Below are positions 8,926 through 16,992 of a stretch of DNA of 64,000 nt, in pieces. The translations under genes and the position numbers were made by a program. Source of the DNA: an uncultured Bacteroidales bacterium (GTDB taxonomy: Bacteria; Bacteroidota; Bacteroidia; Bacteroidales; Muribaculaceae); NCBI GenBank assembly GCA_902768435.1, contig CACXLJ010000013.1:1-64000 (forward strand), read 5' to 3'. Position 1 is the stretch's first letter; every line of letters starts with the position of its first letter. The notes below the pieces were generated by a model. It was not told the origin of the DNA and did no database searches. It saw nothing but the letters and a program-made list of their open reading frames with translations.

Positions 8926-10059
8926 ATGAGAGGTAAAATACTTTCGTTAATACTGATAATCATATCGGCGGGGGTGGCCTATGGCCAATTGCCCGCCGAC
9001 TCTGTTTTACGCCGTTATGCCGCTCAGATGCTCATGGTGGGCTTTAAGGGCGACAGCATCAACGACCAGAGCGATGCCGCACGCTATGTGCGCGACCTCA
9101 AGGTGGGCGCCATCGTGCTCTTTGATGTCGATCTCACGGGCGATGCCACGATAGGCTCGCGCAATGTGACCTCCACCGGGCAGCTGGCGACACTCACCGC
9201 CAAGTTGCAGAGTTATGCCGACTATCCGCTGCTCATCGCCCTCGACCAGGAAGGCGGGCGTGTGGTGCGCATGAAGACGCAGTATGGTTTCCAACCCATT
9301 GTGTCGGCTAAGTATCTGGGTGAAACCGACAACGAAGACACTACTCGCTTCTATGGCCATCGCATGGGCGAACAACTGCACAGTCACGGTGTGAACATCA
9401 ATCTGGCACCGGTGCTCGATCTCGACAATCCGCAGTGTCCCGCCATAGGCAAACTCGACCGCAGCTATGGTGCCAGTCCCACTCAGGTGGTGCGGCATGC
9501 CCGCTGGCTCATCGAAGAGCATCACAAGCAGGGCGTGCTTTGTGCCGTGAAGCATTTTCCGGGCCACGGCAGCGCCATCAGCGACTCGCATTGGGGCTTT
9601 GTAGATGTGACCCAGACATGGAGTCCCACCGAACTCATCCCGTTCAGGCGACTCATTCATGATAACCTCATCGATCTGGTGATGACGGCGCACATCTTCA
9701 ACCAGAAACTCGATCCCGACTATCCCGCCACCCTCTCGCGCAAGACCCTCGAAGGCTTGCTGCGCAAGGAGTTGGGTTACGACGGCGTGGTGGTGACCGA
9801 CGACATGTATATGGAGGGCATCATCAACCAGTATAGCATCGAGCGTGCGCTGGTGCTCGCCATCAATGCCGGCGCCGACCTCATCTGTGTGGGCAACAAC
9901 ATCAACACCGGTTTTGAGCCCGACCGCCCCTTCCGTCTGGTCGACATCATCGTGGCGGCCGTCAAGCGCGGCGAGATACCCTACGCACGCCTGCTCCAGT
10001 CGCACAACCGCCTTGAGCGCCTCTACAACCGCCTCGCCTCCCTCCAACCCAAGAACTAA
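8926..10059 (+). CDS. Glycoside hydrolase family 3, NagZ-like beta-N-acetylhexosaminidase
   Basis: 377 residues with a signal peptide (cleavage near AYG-QLP). A single GH3 N-terminal TIM-barrel domain: ALDQEGGRV near residue 103, KHFPGHG with the loop histidine of DSHWG about residues 205-222 (the Asp-His acid/base dyad typical of NagZ), and the nucleophile region VVTDDMYMEG near residue 290. NagZ-type enzymes cut GlcNAc from 1,6-anhydroMurNAc peptides in peptidoglycan recycling; a periplasmic location fits. The second GH3 domain of beta-glucosidases is absent. Confidence 0.88.
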   Translation: MRGKILSLILIIISAGVAYGQLPADSVLRRYAAQMLMVGFKGDSINDQSDAARYVRDLKVGAIVLFDVDLTGDATIGSRNVTSTGQLATLTAKLQSYADYPLLIALDQEGGRVVRMKTQYGFQPIVSAKYLGETDNEDTTRFYGHRMGEQLHSHGVNINLAPVLDLDNPQCPAIGKLDRSYGASPTQVVRHARWLIEEHHKQGVLCAVKHFPGHGSAISDSHWGFVDVTQTWSPTELIPFRRLIHDNLIDLVMTAHIFNQKLDPDYPATLSRKTLEGLLRKELGYDGVVVTDDMYMEGIINQYSIERALVLAINAGADLICVGNNINTGFEPDRPFRLVDIIVAAVKRGEIPYARLLQSHNRLERLYNRLASLQPKN

Positions 10060-10068
10060 ACATAAAAT

Positions 10069-10094
10069 AACGACGCAAAATCTGCGTCGTTTTT
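10069..10094 (+). terminator. Terminator after the GH3 gene
   Basis: Perfect 9-bp stem AACGACGCA/TGCGTCGTT with a 5-nt loop and TTT tail, 9 bp after the stop codon. Confidence 0.8.
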
Positions 10095-10125
10095 CGTATG
10101 TTATTGTCGCAAAATCTGCGTCGTT
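10074..10125. repeat. 18-bp direct repeat that duplicates part of the terminator
   Basis: CGCAAAATCTGCGTCGTT occurs at 10074-10091 and again at 10108-10125, 34 bp apart. The second copy lacks the left stem arm, so it looks like a tandem duplication of the terminator that then decayed. Confidence 0.8.
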
Positions 10126-10186
10126 ATTTGCGGGGGTGGCGGAGGTTCGTTTATCGCACAACGCTCTGACGAGCGACTCATGCTAC

Positions 10187-11143
10187 TCACTTCGCCGAGC
10201 GGGCGGAGCGGTAGAGTTCGTAGCTGTTGACGAGGTTTTGCCACAGGATGTAGCAGCCGGGTGCTACCGACGAGAGTGGATTCAAGTAGAGCGATGAAAT
10301 CCAGATGGCGAACGCCGTGTTTTTCTGGCCCATGGCCTGCCCGCACTCGAGCACGGCCCGGTCGCGGCGGCCCACACCACGGCCCAACCAAAACTGCACC
10401 AGGCAAATTACCAGACTCATGAGCGCAATCCACAGGAGTGTGGCGAGTGTTTCTTGCGAGTGGGCTATGTTGCGCACAGTGATGCCGGTGACGATGGTGA
10501 GCGACACCGCCCACATGTAGAACGACAGGCTCGGCTCCTTCACCACCAGCCGGTGGAAGCGGTGCCAGTAGTGCTTCACCAGGAAGGCTGCCGCCATGGG
10601 CAGGATGAGAATCTGGGTCACACGCCTCAAAATCATGAAGAAAGCAGGGAGAAATTCTACATTCACCTCAGTGTCGATGAGCGGGAACACGGCAGGAATC
10701 ATCAGGGCCGAGATAATGTTCGACAGGCAGGAAAATGTGGCCATGCTGGTCACATTGCCGCCCAACCTGCCCGTGATGACCGGTGCGGCAGCGGCACAGG
10801 GGCAAATGATGCACATGAGCACGCACTCCATGAAGATGAGTCCTTGCCCATTAGGGAAAAAGCACTTGGCGACCACCACAATAACAGCAATCATGAGCAC
10901 CTGCAGCAGCGACAGGTAGATGTGCCATCGGGTGATGCGCATCTGCTTGAAATCGACACGGCAAAAGGTGATGAACAGGATTACGAACAGCAGCACCGGC
11001 ACCGCCGTCTGGAAGAAGGGCAGCAGCGTGTCGCCCGCCTTGTCGAGCGCCTGGACATTGGCAAAGAGCAAGTATAGCCCCGTGCCGCACAGCATGGCTA
11101 CGGGCAGCGTCCACTTCTTGATGATGTCGATAAAGCCGTTCAT
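10187..11143 (-). CDS. BASS-family-like membrane transporter
   Basis: 318 residues with about ten hydrophobic segments. It resembles bile acid:sodium symporter-type (BASS) proteins, including the CPCAAAAPVITGRLGGN stretch after the third or fourth helix, equivalent to the PGG-S-N region of its neighbour, but it is more divergent. It is the third gene of the operon helicase, BASS transporter, this gene, with a 12-bp gap to the gene upstream. The substrate is not predictable; organic anions are typical for the superfamily. Confidence 0.7.
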   Translation of the reverse strand: MNGFIDIIKKWTLPVAMLCGTGLYLLFANVQALDKAGDTLLPFFQTAVPVLLFVILFITFCRVDFKQMRITRWHIYLSLLQVLMIAVIVVVAKCFFPNGQGLIFMECVLMCIICPCAAAAPVITGRLGGNVTSMATFSCLSNIISALMIPAVFPLIDTEVNVEFLPAFFMILRRVTQILILPMAAAFLVKHYWHRFHRLVVKEPSLSFYMWAVSLTIVTGITVRNIAHSQETLATLLWIALMSLVICLVQFWLGRGVGRRDRAVLECGQAMGQKNTAFAIWISSLYLNPLSSVAPGCYILWQNLVNSYELYRSARSAK

Positions 11144-11155
11144 TGCCTTCAGGGG

Positions 11156-12016
11156 TTATTTATTGCGGTATTTGATGAATCCCACATAGGTGAGCAGCAC
11201 CACATTCATGAGCAGTGCATAGATAATGGCGGGGATGGCCATCTTGGGCTCGTTGAAGATGAAGGGGCTCGAAGCCACGGCAATGGCTTGGGCGGCATTC
11301 TGCATGCCCACTTCGATGATGATGGTGCGCCGTTGCTGCACCGGCAGTCGTACGGCTTTGGCCATCAAGGCTGCCACGCCTGCTGCCACGATGATGAGCA
11401 GCGTCAGGCCTCCGCCCAGGCTGCCTATGTTCTGCCCGATGGTTTCATGGTGCTGCACAAAGAAGATGCCCGCCAGCAGCATCAGGGCCGGGAAGGCTAT
11501 TTTCGACAGCACGCGGTCGGTGGTATGCGCCGCATTGGGCCACTTGAGTCTCATGCCAATGCCCAGCAAGATGGGGATGAGCATGAGCACGATGTTTTGA
11601 ATGAGCAGGTTGCCCACCGGCAAATGGATGTCGGCAGCCAGGCTGCTGCTTTGGCTATAATTCACCGCCCAGCTCATGATGAGCGGCAGGGTGAACAACG
11701 TGATGATGCTGCTGAAGGCCGTGAGGGTCACCGACAGCGCCACATCGCCCTTGGCGAGCTTCGAGAAGATGTTCGATGAACTCCCACCTGGGCAGCAGGC
11801 AATGAGTATGAATCCTACAAAGAACAGTGGTTGCAGGTCGAGTATCAGGGCCAGTGCAAAGGCAATGACCGGGAGCACCACGATTTGCCCCAGCAGTCCT
11901 ATCGTTGCTGCTTTGGGTTGTGCAAAGATGCGTTTGAAGTCGGCCAGGTTCAGTGATAGACCCAGGTCGAACATGAGCACCGAGAGGATGGGAATGACGA
12001 GTAAAATGGGATTCAT
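11156..12016 (-). CDS. Bile acid:sodium symporter (BASS) family transporter
   Basis: 286 residues, nine to ten transmembrane helices. The motif CCPGGSSSNIFSKLAKGD at about residues 74-91 matches the conserved BASS CPGG-S-N element with sodium-coordinating residues. The family moves organic anions such as bile acids, pantoate or 2-keto acids with sodium across the inner membrane; the actual substrate is unknown. The start codon lies 6 bp after the helicase stop codon. Confidence 0.88.
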   Translation of the reverse strand: MNPILLVIPILSVLMFDLGLSLNLADFKRIFAQPKAATIGLLGQIVVLPVIAFALALILDLQPLFFVGFILIACCPGGSSSNIFSKLAKGDVALSVTLTAFSSIITLFTLPLIMSWAVNYSQSSSLAADIHLPVGNLLIQNIVLMLIPILLGIGMRLKWPNAAHTTDRVLSKIAFPALMLLAGIFFVQHHETIGQNIGSLGGGLTLLIIVAAGVAALMAKAVRLPVQQRRTIIIEVGMQNAAQAIAVASSPFIFNEPKMAIPAIIYALLMNVVLLTYVGFIKYRNK

Positions 12017-12022
12017 TGTAAT

Positions 12023-13903
12023 CTATTGATTTTTAGATAATTGCTGTATGTATTGATAAAGTTTGCGATAGAATGGGTGCCGTGTGAGCGTGGCCGAGTC
12101 GCCCAGGATGATGAGTTTCATGCGGGCACGGGTGATGGCCACATTCATGCGTCGCAAGTCGCGCAAGAAGCCTATCTGGCCCTCGTCGTTGGCGCGCACC
12201 AGGCTGATGACGATGATGTCGCGCTCCTGGCCCTGGAAACCGTCGACGGTGTTCACCGCAATGGCGTTGCGGAAGGGCTTGAAGAAGGCGTCGCGCCTGA
12301 TGAGGCGGCGCAGATACTGCACCTGGGCGCGGTAGGGCGAGATGATGCCCATGTCGAGGTGTTCGTCAAGGATGCGCTGCTTGCCAATGCGCTCAAAGTA
12401 GTCGTGCAGCGTCTGCATGGTGAGTTCGGCCTCGCCCTTGTTGATGCGGCCAAAATTCTCGCCCACAAACTCCTCTTTCATGTCCAGCCCGTGCGTGTCG
12501 ACCCACACGATGGACGTGTCGAGGTCGAGGATGCTGCGGTATTTCACATCGGGTGCACTCTGCACCATGCCGCCATAGAACCACTCGCTCGAGAAGTGCA
12601 TGATGGCGTCGTTCATGCGGTATTGCACCTGTAACAGCGTCACCACCTGTGGATTGCTCTGCACAATGCGTTCCATGAGCGTCACGCCCAAGCCGCCCTG
12701 CAGCGCCTCGATGCTTTTCACTGTGGGTGGCAGCTGCTGGTGGTCGCCCGCCAGAATCAGGCGGTTGGCGCGGCGGATGGCAATCCAGCAGGCGGCCTCG
12801 AGTGCTTGAGCCGCCTCGTCGATGAACAAGGTGGCAAATTTCATGCCCTCGAGCAGGCGGCTGGCCGATCCCGCCAGCGTGCAGGCAATCACGCGTGCAG
12901 CGCCCATCAGGTCGGCATTGATGCGCACCTCGAGTTCGGTGGCGCGGCTCTTGAGTCGGTCCAGTTTGTCGTGATAGCTTTGGTTCGAGCGTTTGCGCTG
13001 GGCCTGCATCTCACGCATGGCCTTCCTGATGGCCCACAGTTGGGGGTAGTCGGGGTGGCTCTCGAAGCGGCGCTCGTAGGTGAACGAGAGCATCTTGTCG
13101 TTCACCTTGGCGGGGTTGCCTATGCGCAGCACCTCTACGCCACGGTCCACCAGCCGTTCGCTGATCCAGTCCACCGCCATATTGCTCTGGGCGCACACCA
13201 TCACCTGGTTTTCGCGTCGCAGCGTCTCGTAGATGGCCTCGACCAGCGTGGTGGTCTTGCCGGTGCCGGGAGGGCCGTGCACAATGGCCACATCCTTGGC
13301 GCGCAGCACCTCGTTCACGGCGTGTTCTTGCGTGGGGTTGAGCCACGGGAAGCGCATGGGCTGGAAGGTGAAGGTCTCGGTGCGGCTGCGGTTGTAGAAC
13401 ATGTCGCGCAACTGGGCCAGGCGGTTGCCCTTGGCCTTGATCACGCGGTCGAGCGCCTCCATCATCAGGCGGTAGGTGGTTTCGTCGAACGACAGCTGCA
13501 CGCCCAGATGCGGGCAGGCGGCGAGTCGGTCGAGTTGCGAGGTGTCGGCGAGCACAATCACCATGCGGCTCTCCTCGGCATAGCTCACCGAGGCGGTAAA
13601 GGGCAGGTAGGCAATGCCGCCGCTGGCGTCAATGTTGAAGAACATTACCTGGCGGCCATACTCAAAGTTGTGCTCAATGTCGGTGTCTTCGTCGCGGAAC
13701 GCCTCCACAACCAGCTGGTTGAGCGAGTTGTAGTAGTGGCGGCCCAGACGCACGGGGCACCAGCAGTCGCCGCGTTTCACCTTGCGCTCGATGCCCATAG
13801 TCTCAGTGAGCCGGCGGAACTCTTCGCGTTCGGCGTCGTATTCGGCCTGAAGCAGCATCTTCTGCTTCTGGAGCATCAATATGGGCGACACAGCTTGACT
13901 CAT
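12023..13903 (-). CDS. SF1B helicase of the UPF1/IGHMBP2 type
   Basis: 626 residues from the ATG at 13903 (MSQAVSP); an ATG six codons earlier lies too close to the -7 box. Motifs in order: Walker A HGPPGTGKTT, DEAA box (FIDEAAQALEA), motif III GDHQQLPPT, QYRMND, NTVDGFQGQERD, and motif VI MNVAITRAR. This is the UPF1/Hcs1-like SF1B group, 5'-3' RNA or DNA helicases; an N-terminal beta-barrel-like region of about 170 residues precedes the motor core. The bacterial role is poorly defined. First gene of the operon with two transporters downstream. Confidence 0.9.
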   Translation of the reverse strand: MSQAVSPILMLQKQKMLLQAEYDAEREEFRRLTETMGIERKVKRGDCWCPVRLGRHYYNSLNQLVVEAFRDEDTDIEHNFEYGRQVMFFNIDASGGIAYLPFTASVSYAEESRMVIVLADTSQLDRLAACPHLGVQLSFDETTYRLMMEALDRVIKAKGNRLAQLRDMFYNRSRTETFTFQPMRFPWLNPTQEHAVNEVLRAKDVAIVHGPPGTGKTTTLVEAIYETLRRENQVMVCAQSNMAVDWISERLVDRGVEVLRIGNPAKVNDKMLSFTYERRFESHPDYPQLWAIRKAMREMQAQRKRSNQSYHDKLDRLKSRATELEVRINADLMGAARVIACTLAGSASRLLEGMKFATLFIDEAAQALEAACWIAIRRANRLILAGDHQQLPPTVKSIEALQGGLGVTLMERIVQSNPQVVTLLQVQYRMNDAIMHFSSEWFYGGMVQSAPDVKYRSILDLDTSIVWVDTHGLDMKEEFVGENFGRINKGEAELTMQTLHDYFERIGKQRILDEHLDMGIISPYRAQVQYLRRLIRRDAFFKPFRNAIAVNTVDGFQGQERDIIVISLVRANDEGQIGFLRDLRRMNVAITRARMKLIILGDSATLTRHPFYRKLYQYIQQLSKNQ

Positions 13904-13918
13904 GGCTTTATTTCGCTG

Positions 13919-13950
13919 CAAAGATACTCAAACTGCACCGTATGACCAAA
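13919..13950 (-). promoter_or_regulatory. Promoter of the helicase operon
   Basis: Minus strand TTTG (13947-13950), 20-bp spacer, TATCTTTG (13919-13926), 15 bp before the chosen helicase start. Both boxes match the Bacteroidetes consensus exactly. Confidence 0.75.
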
Positions 13951-14117
13951 TACAGCCCACCCCCGAAGCCCCCCAATTCACACAAATCTCGGTTTTAAGA
14001 ACAAATTGGGCATAATGGTTTTTTGTACGAGACTGCGTCTCGCAATACATTGACATGATATAGAATGACGCTCTGGCGCGCGAGAAAGCTGGGGATAGGT
14101 GGAGCATTGGGGAAGGT

Positions 14118-14151
14118 TGGGAAAGATGGGAAAGATGGGAAAGATGGGAAA
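14118..14151. repeat. 9-bp tandem repeat TGGGAAAGA, 3.7 copies
   Basis: TGGGAAAGA repeats at 14118, 14127 and 14136 plus a partial fourth unit, ending 17 bp beyond the stop codon of the RepA-like gene. Repeat slippage here would lengthen or shorten only non-coding sequence. Confidence 0.9.
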
Positions 14152-14167
14152 TGTTGGAAATTTGGGA

Positions 14168-15961
14168 TTAGTGGGTGCGGATGAATTCATAGTAGTAGGG
14201 GTCGTAGGAGACGGGTTCTTCGTAGGCGCAGGGGTCCCAGGGTTTGTCGAATGGTTTGTCGTCGTCTTCGTCGTACTCGTCGTCGTAGTCGTCGTCGGGT
14301 TCTGCCGCCCCTACGGGGCTTGGTGTTGAGGGGGCTTCGGTGACAGGAGTTTCGCCTTCGGCTTCACTCCTGCCTATATTCTGATCAGCCCTAACGGGCT
14401 TATTGTCGGCGGGGGACTCGGTTGAGGGCTCGGGCTTATTGTCGGCGAGGGGCTCGGTTGAGGGCTCGGGGTTTTCGTCGGTGGGGGACTCGGGTTGCTC
14501 GGAGGGCTCGGGCTTTTCCTCGACGGGTTGGGGTTGGCTGATGTTGGGAGTTGAGGGGTTGTAGGGGGTTGAGATGTTGTAAGGTTTTGAGGGATTGGTG
14601 TGACGGAAGCGGTCGGCGTTCATGCCTGCAGGGAGGGGTGCGTTCTCGTCTTCGGGTTTGGGGGTGTAGACGGGCAGGTAGGGGCACTTGGCGGGGTCGA
14701 CAGGAACGGCGTAGTTGCCGTCGGGGTAATATTTATAGGTCTTGCCGGTGACGGAGTCGTAGCGGAGCATGGGCAGGTGGTCGTCGTCGACGAGCAGCGT
14801 GTCGACTCCGCCCTGGGCGACGACGGTCTGGGAGCAGACGCGGTGGGGGTTGATGGGCGTTGTGGGCATGGGCGGCAGTGGCTGCAGGGTTAAGGGGGCA
14901 GCGGGCTGGCTGTCGTCCTCGTCTTCGAGGTTGTCGTAATGCTCCTTGAGGAGCCTGCCGACCTGTGACTTGGAGATGCCGACATGGTCGGCTATCTCGC
15001 AGATGGTGAAGGACTTCTGCCTATATTGGATGACAGCCTCCAGAATCTCTTGACGAGTGCGGTAGCCGAAGTCGCGGAGGAGCTGGCGCTCGTTGGCGCC
15101 TGTCATGAAATCGCACAGGGTGAGTGACTGGGTGGCGTCGTCGAAACGGAGGCTTGCTGTGATAACATTCTCGTCGTCGTAGATGACCTCGCCCATGCGC
15201 GACTTGTGGTGCTTGATGTAGGCCGATATGCCGAGGTCGCGCCGGTAGTGCCTGTTGGCGCGGTTGAGGGAGAAGACGGAGTCGAATGAGTAGGCGCACT
15301 CGTAGGAGCCAGCGATGTGCTCGAGCGTGATGGGCTGGAGCGGCTTGCGCCGGCGCGCATGTGCGAGCACGAGGATGGAGAGGCGGTGCTGCTTGACCCA
15401 TGTGCGCATGGTGTTGAGGACGAAGCGCACATCGCCCGGGTCGCCAGTGCCGAAGAGGTGTGTGATGTCGTCGATGATGAGTACATTGACGCCCATGTCG
15501 ACGGCGCGCTTGAGGATGAAGGGGAGCAGGTCGCGGTTGGACTTGGGCAGGTCGTGGTTGAAGTAGTTGGGCGTGAGGATGTTGAACTTGGGCGCGTTGG
15601 GCTGGTCGGGATCGTGCTCGGCGAATCGCGGCAGCAGCTGGTGCTCGGCGTTCTCGAAGTCGAAATAGAGGACGCTCTCGCCGCGCGCGACGATTTCGGA
15701 AGCGATGCGCATGGCGAGGATTGTCTTGCCGACATTGGGCTCGCCGAAGAGGCATGCCATCTCGCCCTGGTACCAGAGCCCATGCCAGAGGTCGACGGGC
15801 GGTGGTGTGGAGCCGACGATGTCGTAGGCAGAGCGTGTGATGAATACTGGCATGTCGCCGGGGTTATCGGGATAGCGCTTGCCCTTGGCGTCGGCGTCGC
15901 GGTCCTCGTAGGAAGTGACGAGGAAGTTGTTGGTGATGGTGTTTTTCTGTTCTGGTGTCAT
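14168..15961 (-). CDS. RepA/KaiC-like AAA ATPase with HTH and long disordered tail
   Basis: 597 residues. Residues of about 50-280 are a RecA-like AAA_25/RepA-type ATPase: Walker A GEPNVGKT and Walker B VLIIDDITHLF. Residues of about 300-345 look like a helix-turn-helix (ICEIADHVGISKSQVGRLLK). The last 250 residues are Pro/Glu/Asp-rich with two imperfect copies of PEPSTE(S/P)xADNKP and an acidic run before a YDPYYYEFIRTH end. Relatives are replication or DNA-handling ATPases of plasmids, phages and integrative elements. No replicon, integrase or relaxase is seen nearby, so this could be an orphan or remnant. Its upstream region has phased GACAAT repeats. Confidence 0.75.
   Translation of the reverse strand: MTPEQKNTITNNFLVTSYEDRDADAKGKRYPDNPGDMPVFITRSAYDIVGSTPPPVDLWHGLWYQGEMACLFGEPNVGKTILAMRIASEIVARGESVLYFDFENAEHQLLPRFAEHDPDQPNAPKFNILTPNYFNHDLPKSNRDLLPFILKRAVDMGVNVLIIDDITHLFGTGDPGDVRFVLNTMRTWVKQHRLSILVLAHARRRKPLQPITLEHIAGSYECAYSFDSVFSLNRANRHYRRDLGISAYIKHHKSRMGEVIYDDENVITASLRFDDATQSLTLCDFMTGANERQLLRDFGYRTRQEILEAVIQYRQKSFTICEIADHVGISKSQVGRLLKEHYDNLEDEDDSQPAAPLTLQPLPPMPTTPINPHRVCSQTVVAQGGVDTLLVDDDHLPMLRYDSVTGKTYKYYPDGNYAVPVDPAKCPYLPVYTPKPEDENAPLPAGMNADRFRHTNPSKPYNISTPYNPSTPNISQPQPVEEKPEPSEQPESPTDENPEPSTEPLADNKPEPSTESPADNKPVRADQNIGRSEAEGETPVTEAPSTPSPVGAAEPDDDYDDEYDEDDDKPFDKPWDPCAYEEPVSYDPYYYEFIRTH
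14307..14400. repeat. Three palindromes inside the disordered tail coding sequence
   Basis: GCCCC-TAC-GGGGC (14307-14319), CAGGAGT/ACTCCTG arms (14344-14350, 14366-14372) enclosing GCC-TTC-GGC, and AGCCC-TAAC-GGGCT (14387-14400). Such GC-rich hairpins are usual between genes, not within them. The frame stays open through all three. Confidence 0.75.
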
Positions 15962-15981
15962 AGTTTTATTGGTTTAAGTCA

Positions 15982-16026
15982 GACAATTGATGACAATGAA
16001 TGACAATTATTATTATTGATGACAAT
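15982..16026. promoter_or_regulatory. Phased GACAAT repeats upstream of the RepA-like gene
   Basis: GACAAT occurs at 15982, 15992, 16002 and 16021, spaced 10, 10 and 19 bp, so all copies face the same side of the helix. They begin 21 bp upstream of the start codon. This resembles an operator or short iteron cluster that the HTH-bearing product might bind; that is inference. Confidence 0.6.
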
Positions 16027-16117
16027 TATTTGGGGGCGAAGATAAGGGAAAACAGAGGGCAACGCGATGGTAAAAACACAGATTAGTAGATTAGTAGAGT
16101 AGTAGAATAGTAGACGA

Positions 16118-16142
16118 GCAAACAGGCTTAATACCTGTTTGC
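16118..16142. repeat. Perfect 9-bp inverted repeat
   Basis: GCAAACAGG, 7-nt loop, CCTGTTTGC. No T run follows on either side, so a protein-binding or RNA-structural role is more likely than termination. Confidence 0.7.
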
Positions 16143-16247
16143 CCAAATTGCCACGCCATGTTGCATCGAGAGATAAATGGAAAGCAAAAGACCGTTCAAG
16201 AACTAAAGCGGCTTTTCAAATCGATATAACATAACAAATAACGACTG

Positions 16248-16277
16248 AAGCCTCTGGGATGACCGGGGCTTTTTTTG
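16248..16277 (+). terminator. Terminator-like hairpin with T7 tail
   Basis: Stem AAGCCTC/GGGGCTT (one G-U pair), 10-nt loop, then a run of T. No coding gene ends just upstream on the plus strand, so it may end a small RNA. Confidence 0.5.
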
Positions 16278-16317
16278 ATTTGTTTCAATTTGTGTCACCA
16301 CGATGGGCGAGGGACAG

Positions 16318-16520
16318 TCGGCAACGGTGTTGCCGATTACTGGACGGCACCTTAAAAGCAGATAGCAACTAGCAGGTAGCCTTTAGCTGATGGTGGCAAC
16401 GGGTGTTGCTGCACAGGGAGACACTCGGCAACGGTGTTGCCGATTACTGGACGGCACGGAGGGTGGCAACGGGAGTTGCTGCATAGGGGGACAGTCGGCA
16501 ACGGTGTTGCCGATTACTGG
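16318..16520. repeat. Three copies of a 26-bp palindromic repeat, two within 70-bp units
   Basis: The 26-bp sequence starting TCGGCAACGGTGTTGCCGAT is identical at 16318-16343, 16425-16450 and 16495-16520. Its core is a perfect stem CGGCAAC-GGT-GTTGCCG. Copies 2 and 3 each follow a second hairpin, GGCAACGGG(T/A)GTTGCT (from 16395 and 16465), giving 70-bp composite units. Copies 1 and 2 share an ACGGCAC extension. This is a REP/BIME-like or structured-RNA repeat, not a CRISPR. Confidence 0.85.
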
Positions 16521-16667
16521 GCGTGCTGGGTGGGGGTGGAGGCACAACAAAGCAGGCGCCCACTTGAGAAAGCTCAATAGGCGCTTGCGTGTGCTGTTAA
16601 ATTAGAAATGTCTTGTGTGTGTAGGGTGGGCAGTGAGAGCCGGTGCTCTCACAGGGCGAAGCACTGA

Positions 16668-16982
16668 TTATTGTCCCTGATCGGGAGTCTGGAACGGAGT
16701 GCTTTGCTGCTGCACGGGCACATTCTCGATGGTGGGTTTAGCGCCATTAGAGATATATCTTGTGCTGGTGAAGATACACGACAAGATGCTGAGGACGCAA
16801 ATGAAAATAGCGAGTCCCCAAGTGGCTTTTTCAACAAAGTCGGTGGTTTTGCGCACGCCGAGCATCTGGTTGTAGTTGCTCACATTAGAGGCAAGACCTC
16901 CACCTTTAGACTTTTGAATAAGAACCACAATTACTAAAAGTACTGATGCAATTAAAATAAGTACTGAAAAGACTTGATACAT
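16668..16982 (-). CDS. secG: Preprotein translocase subunit SecG
   Basis: 104 residues with two transmembrane segments (about 1-23 and 55-77) joined by the conserved QKSKGGGLAS loop, then a short polar tail. SecG assists SecYE-SecA export. It is the last gene of the minus-strand operon; the preceding gene ends 10 bp upstream. The Gln-rich end (VQQQSTPFQTPDQGQ) is typical of Bacteroidetes SecG. Confidence 0.92.
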   Translation of the reverse strand: MYQVFSVLILIASVLLVIVVLIQKSKGGGLASNVSNYNQMLGVRKTTDFVEKATWGLAIFICVLSILSCIFTSTRYISNGAKPTIENVPVQQQSTPFQTPDQGQ

Positions 16983-16992
16983 TTTGTTATAA

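Larger units (their letters stand above)
15962..16667. other. Repeat-rich intergenic region between repA-like gene and secG
   Basis: About 700 bp without a supported gene. In order: GACAAT repeats (15982-16026), a TAGTAGA-type low-complexity stretch (16083-16114), an inverted repeat (16118-16142), a terminator-like hairpin (16248-16277) and a family of palindromic repeats (16318-16520). The segment 16143-16277 could encode a small RNA ending at that hairpin, but no promoter match is visible. Confidence 0.65.

Noticed and set aside
12740-13945. 401-codon plus-strand frame
   Set aside because: Antisense to the SF1 helicase, whose motifs are complete on the minus strand.
13978-14190. 70-codon minus-strand frame with FPIFPIFPIF
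   Set aside because: This is the translation of the 9-bp tandem repeat and overlaps the end of the RepA-like gene in another frame.
16318-16520. CRISPR array
   Set aside because: Only three copies with uneven spacing (107 and 70 bp); the spacers are themselves related palindromes, and no cas gene is present.
16390-16605. 71-codon plus-strand frame
   Set aside because: It consists of the palindromic repeats and translates to unlike-protein sequence.
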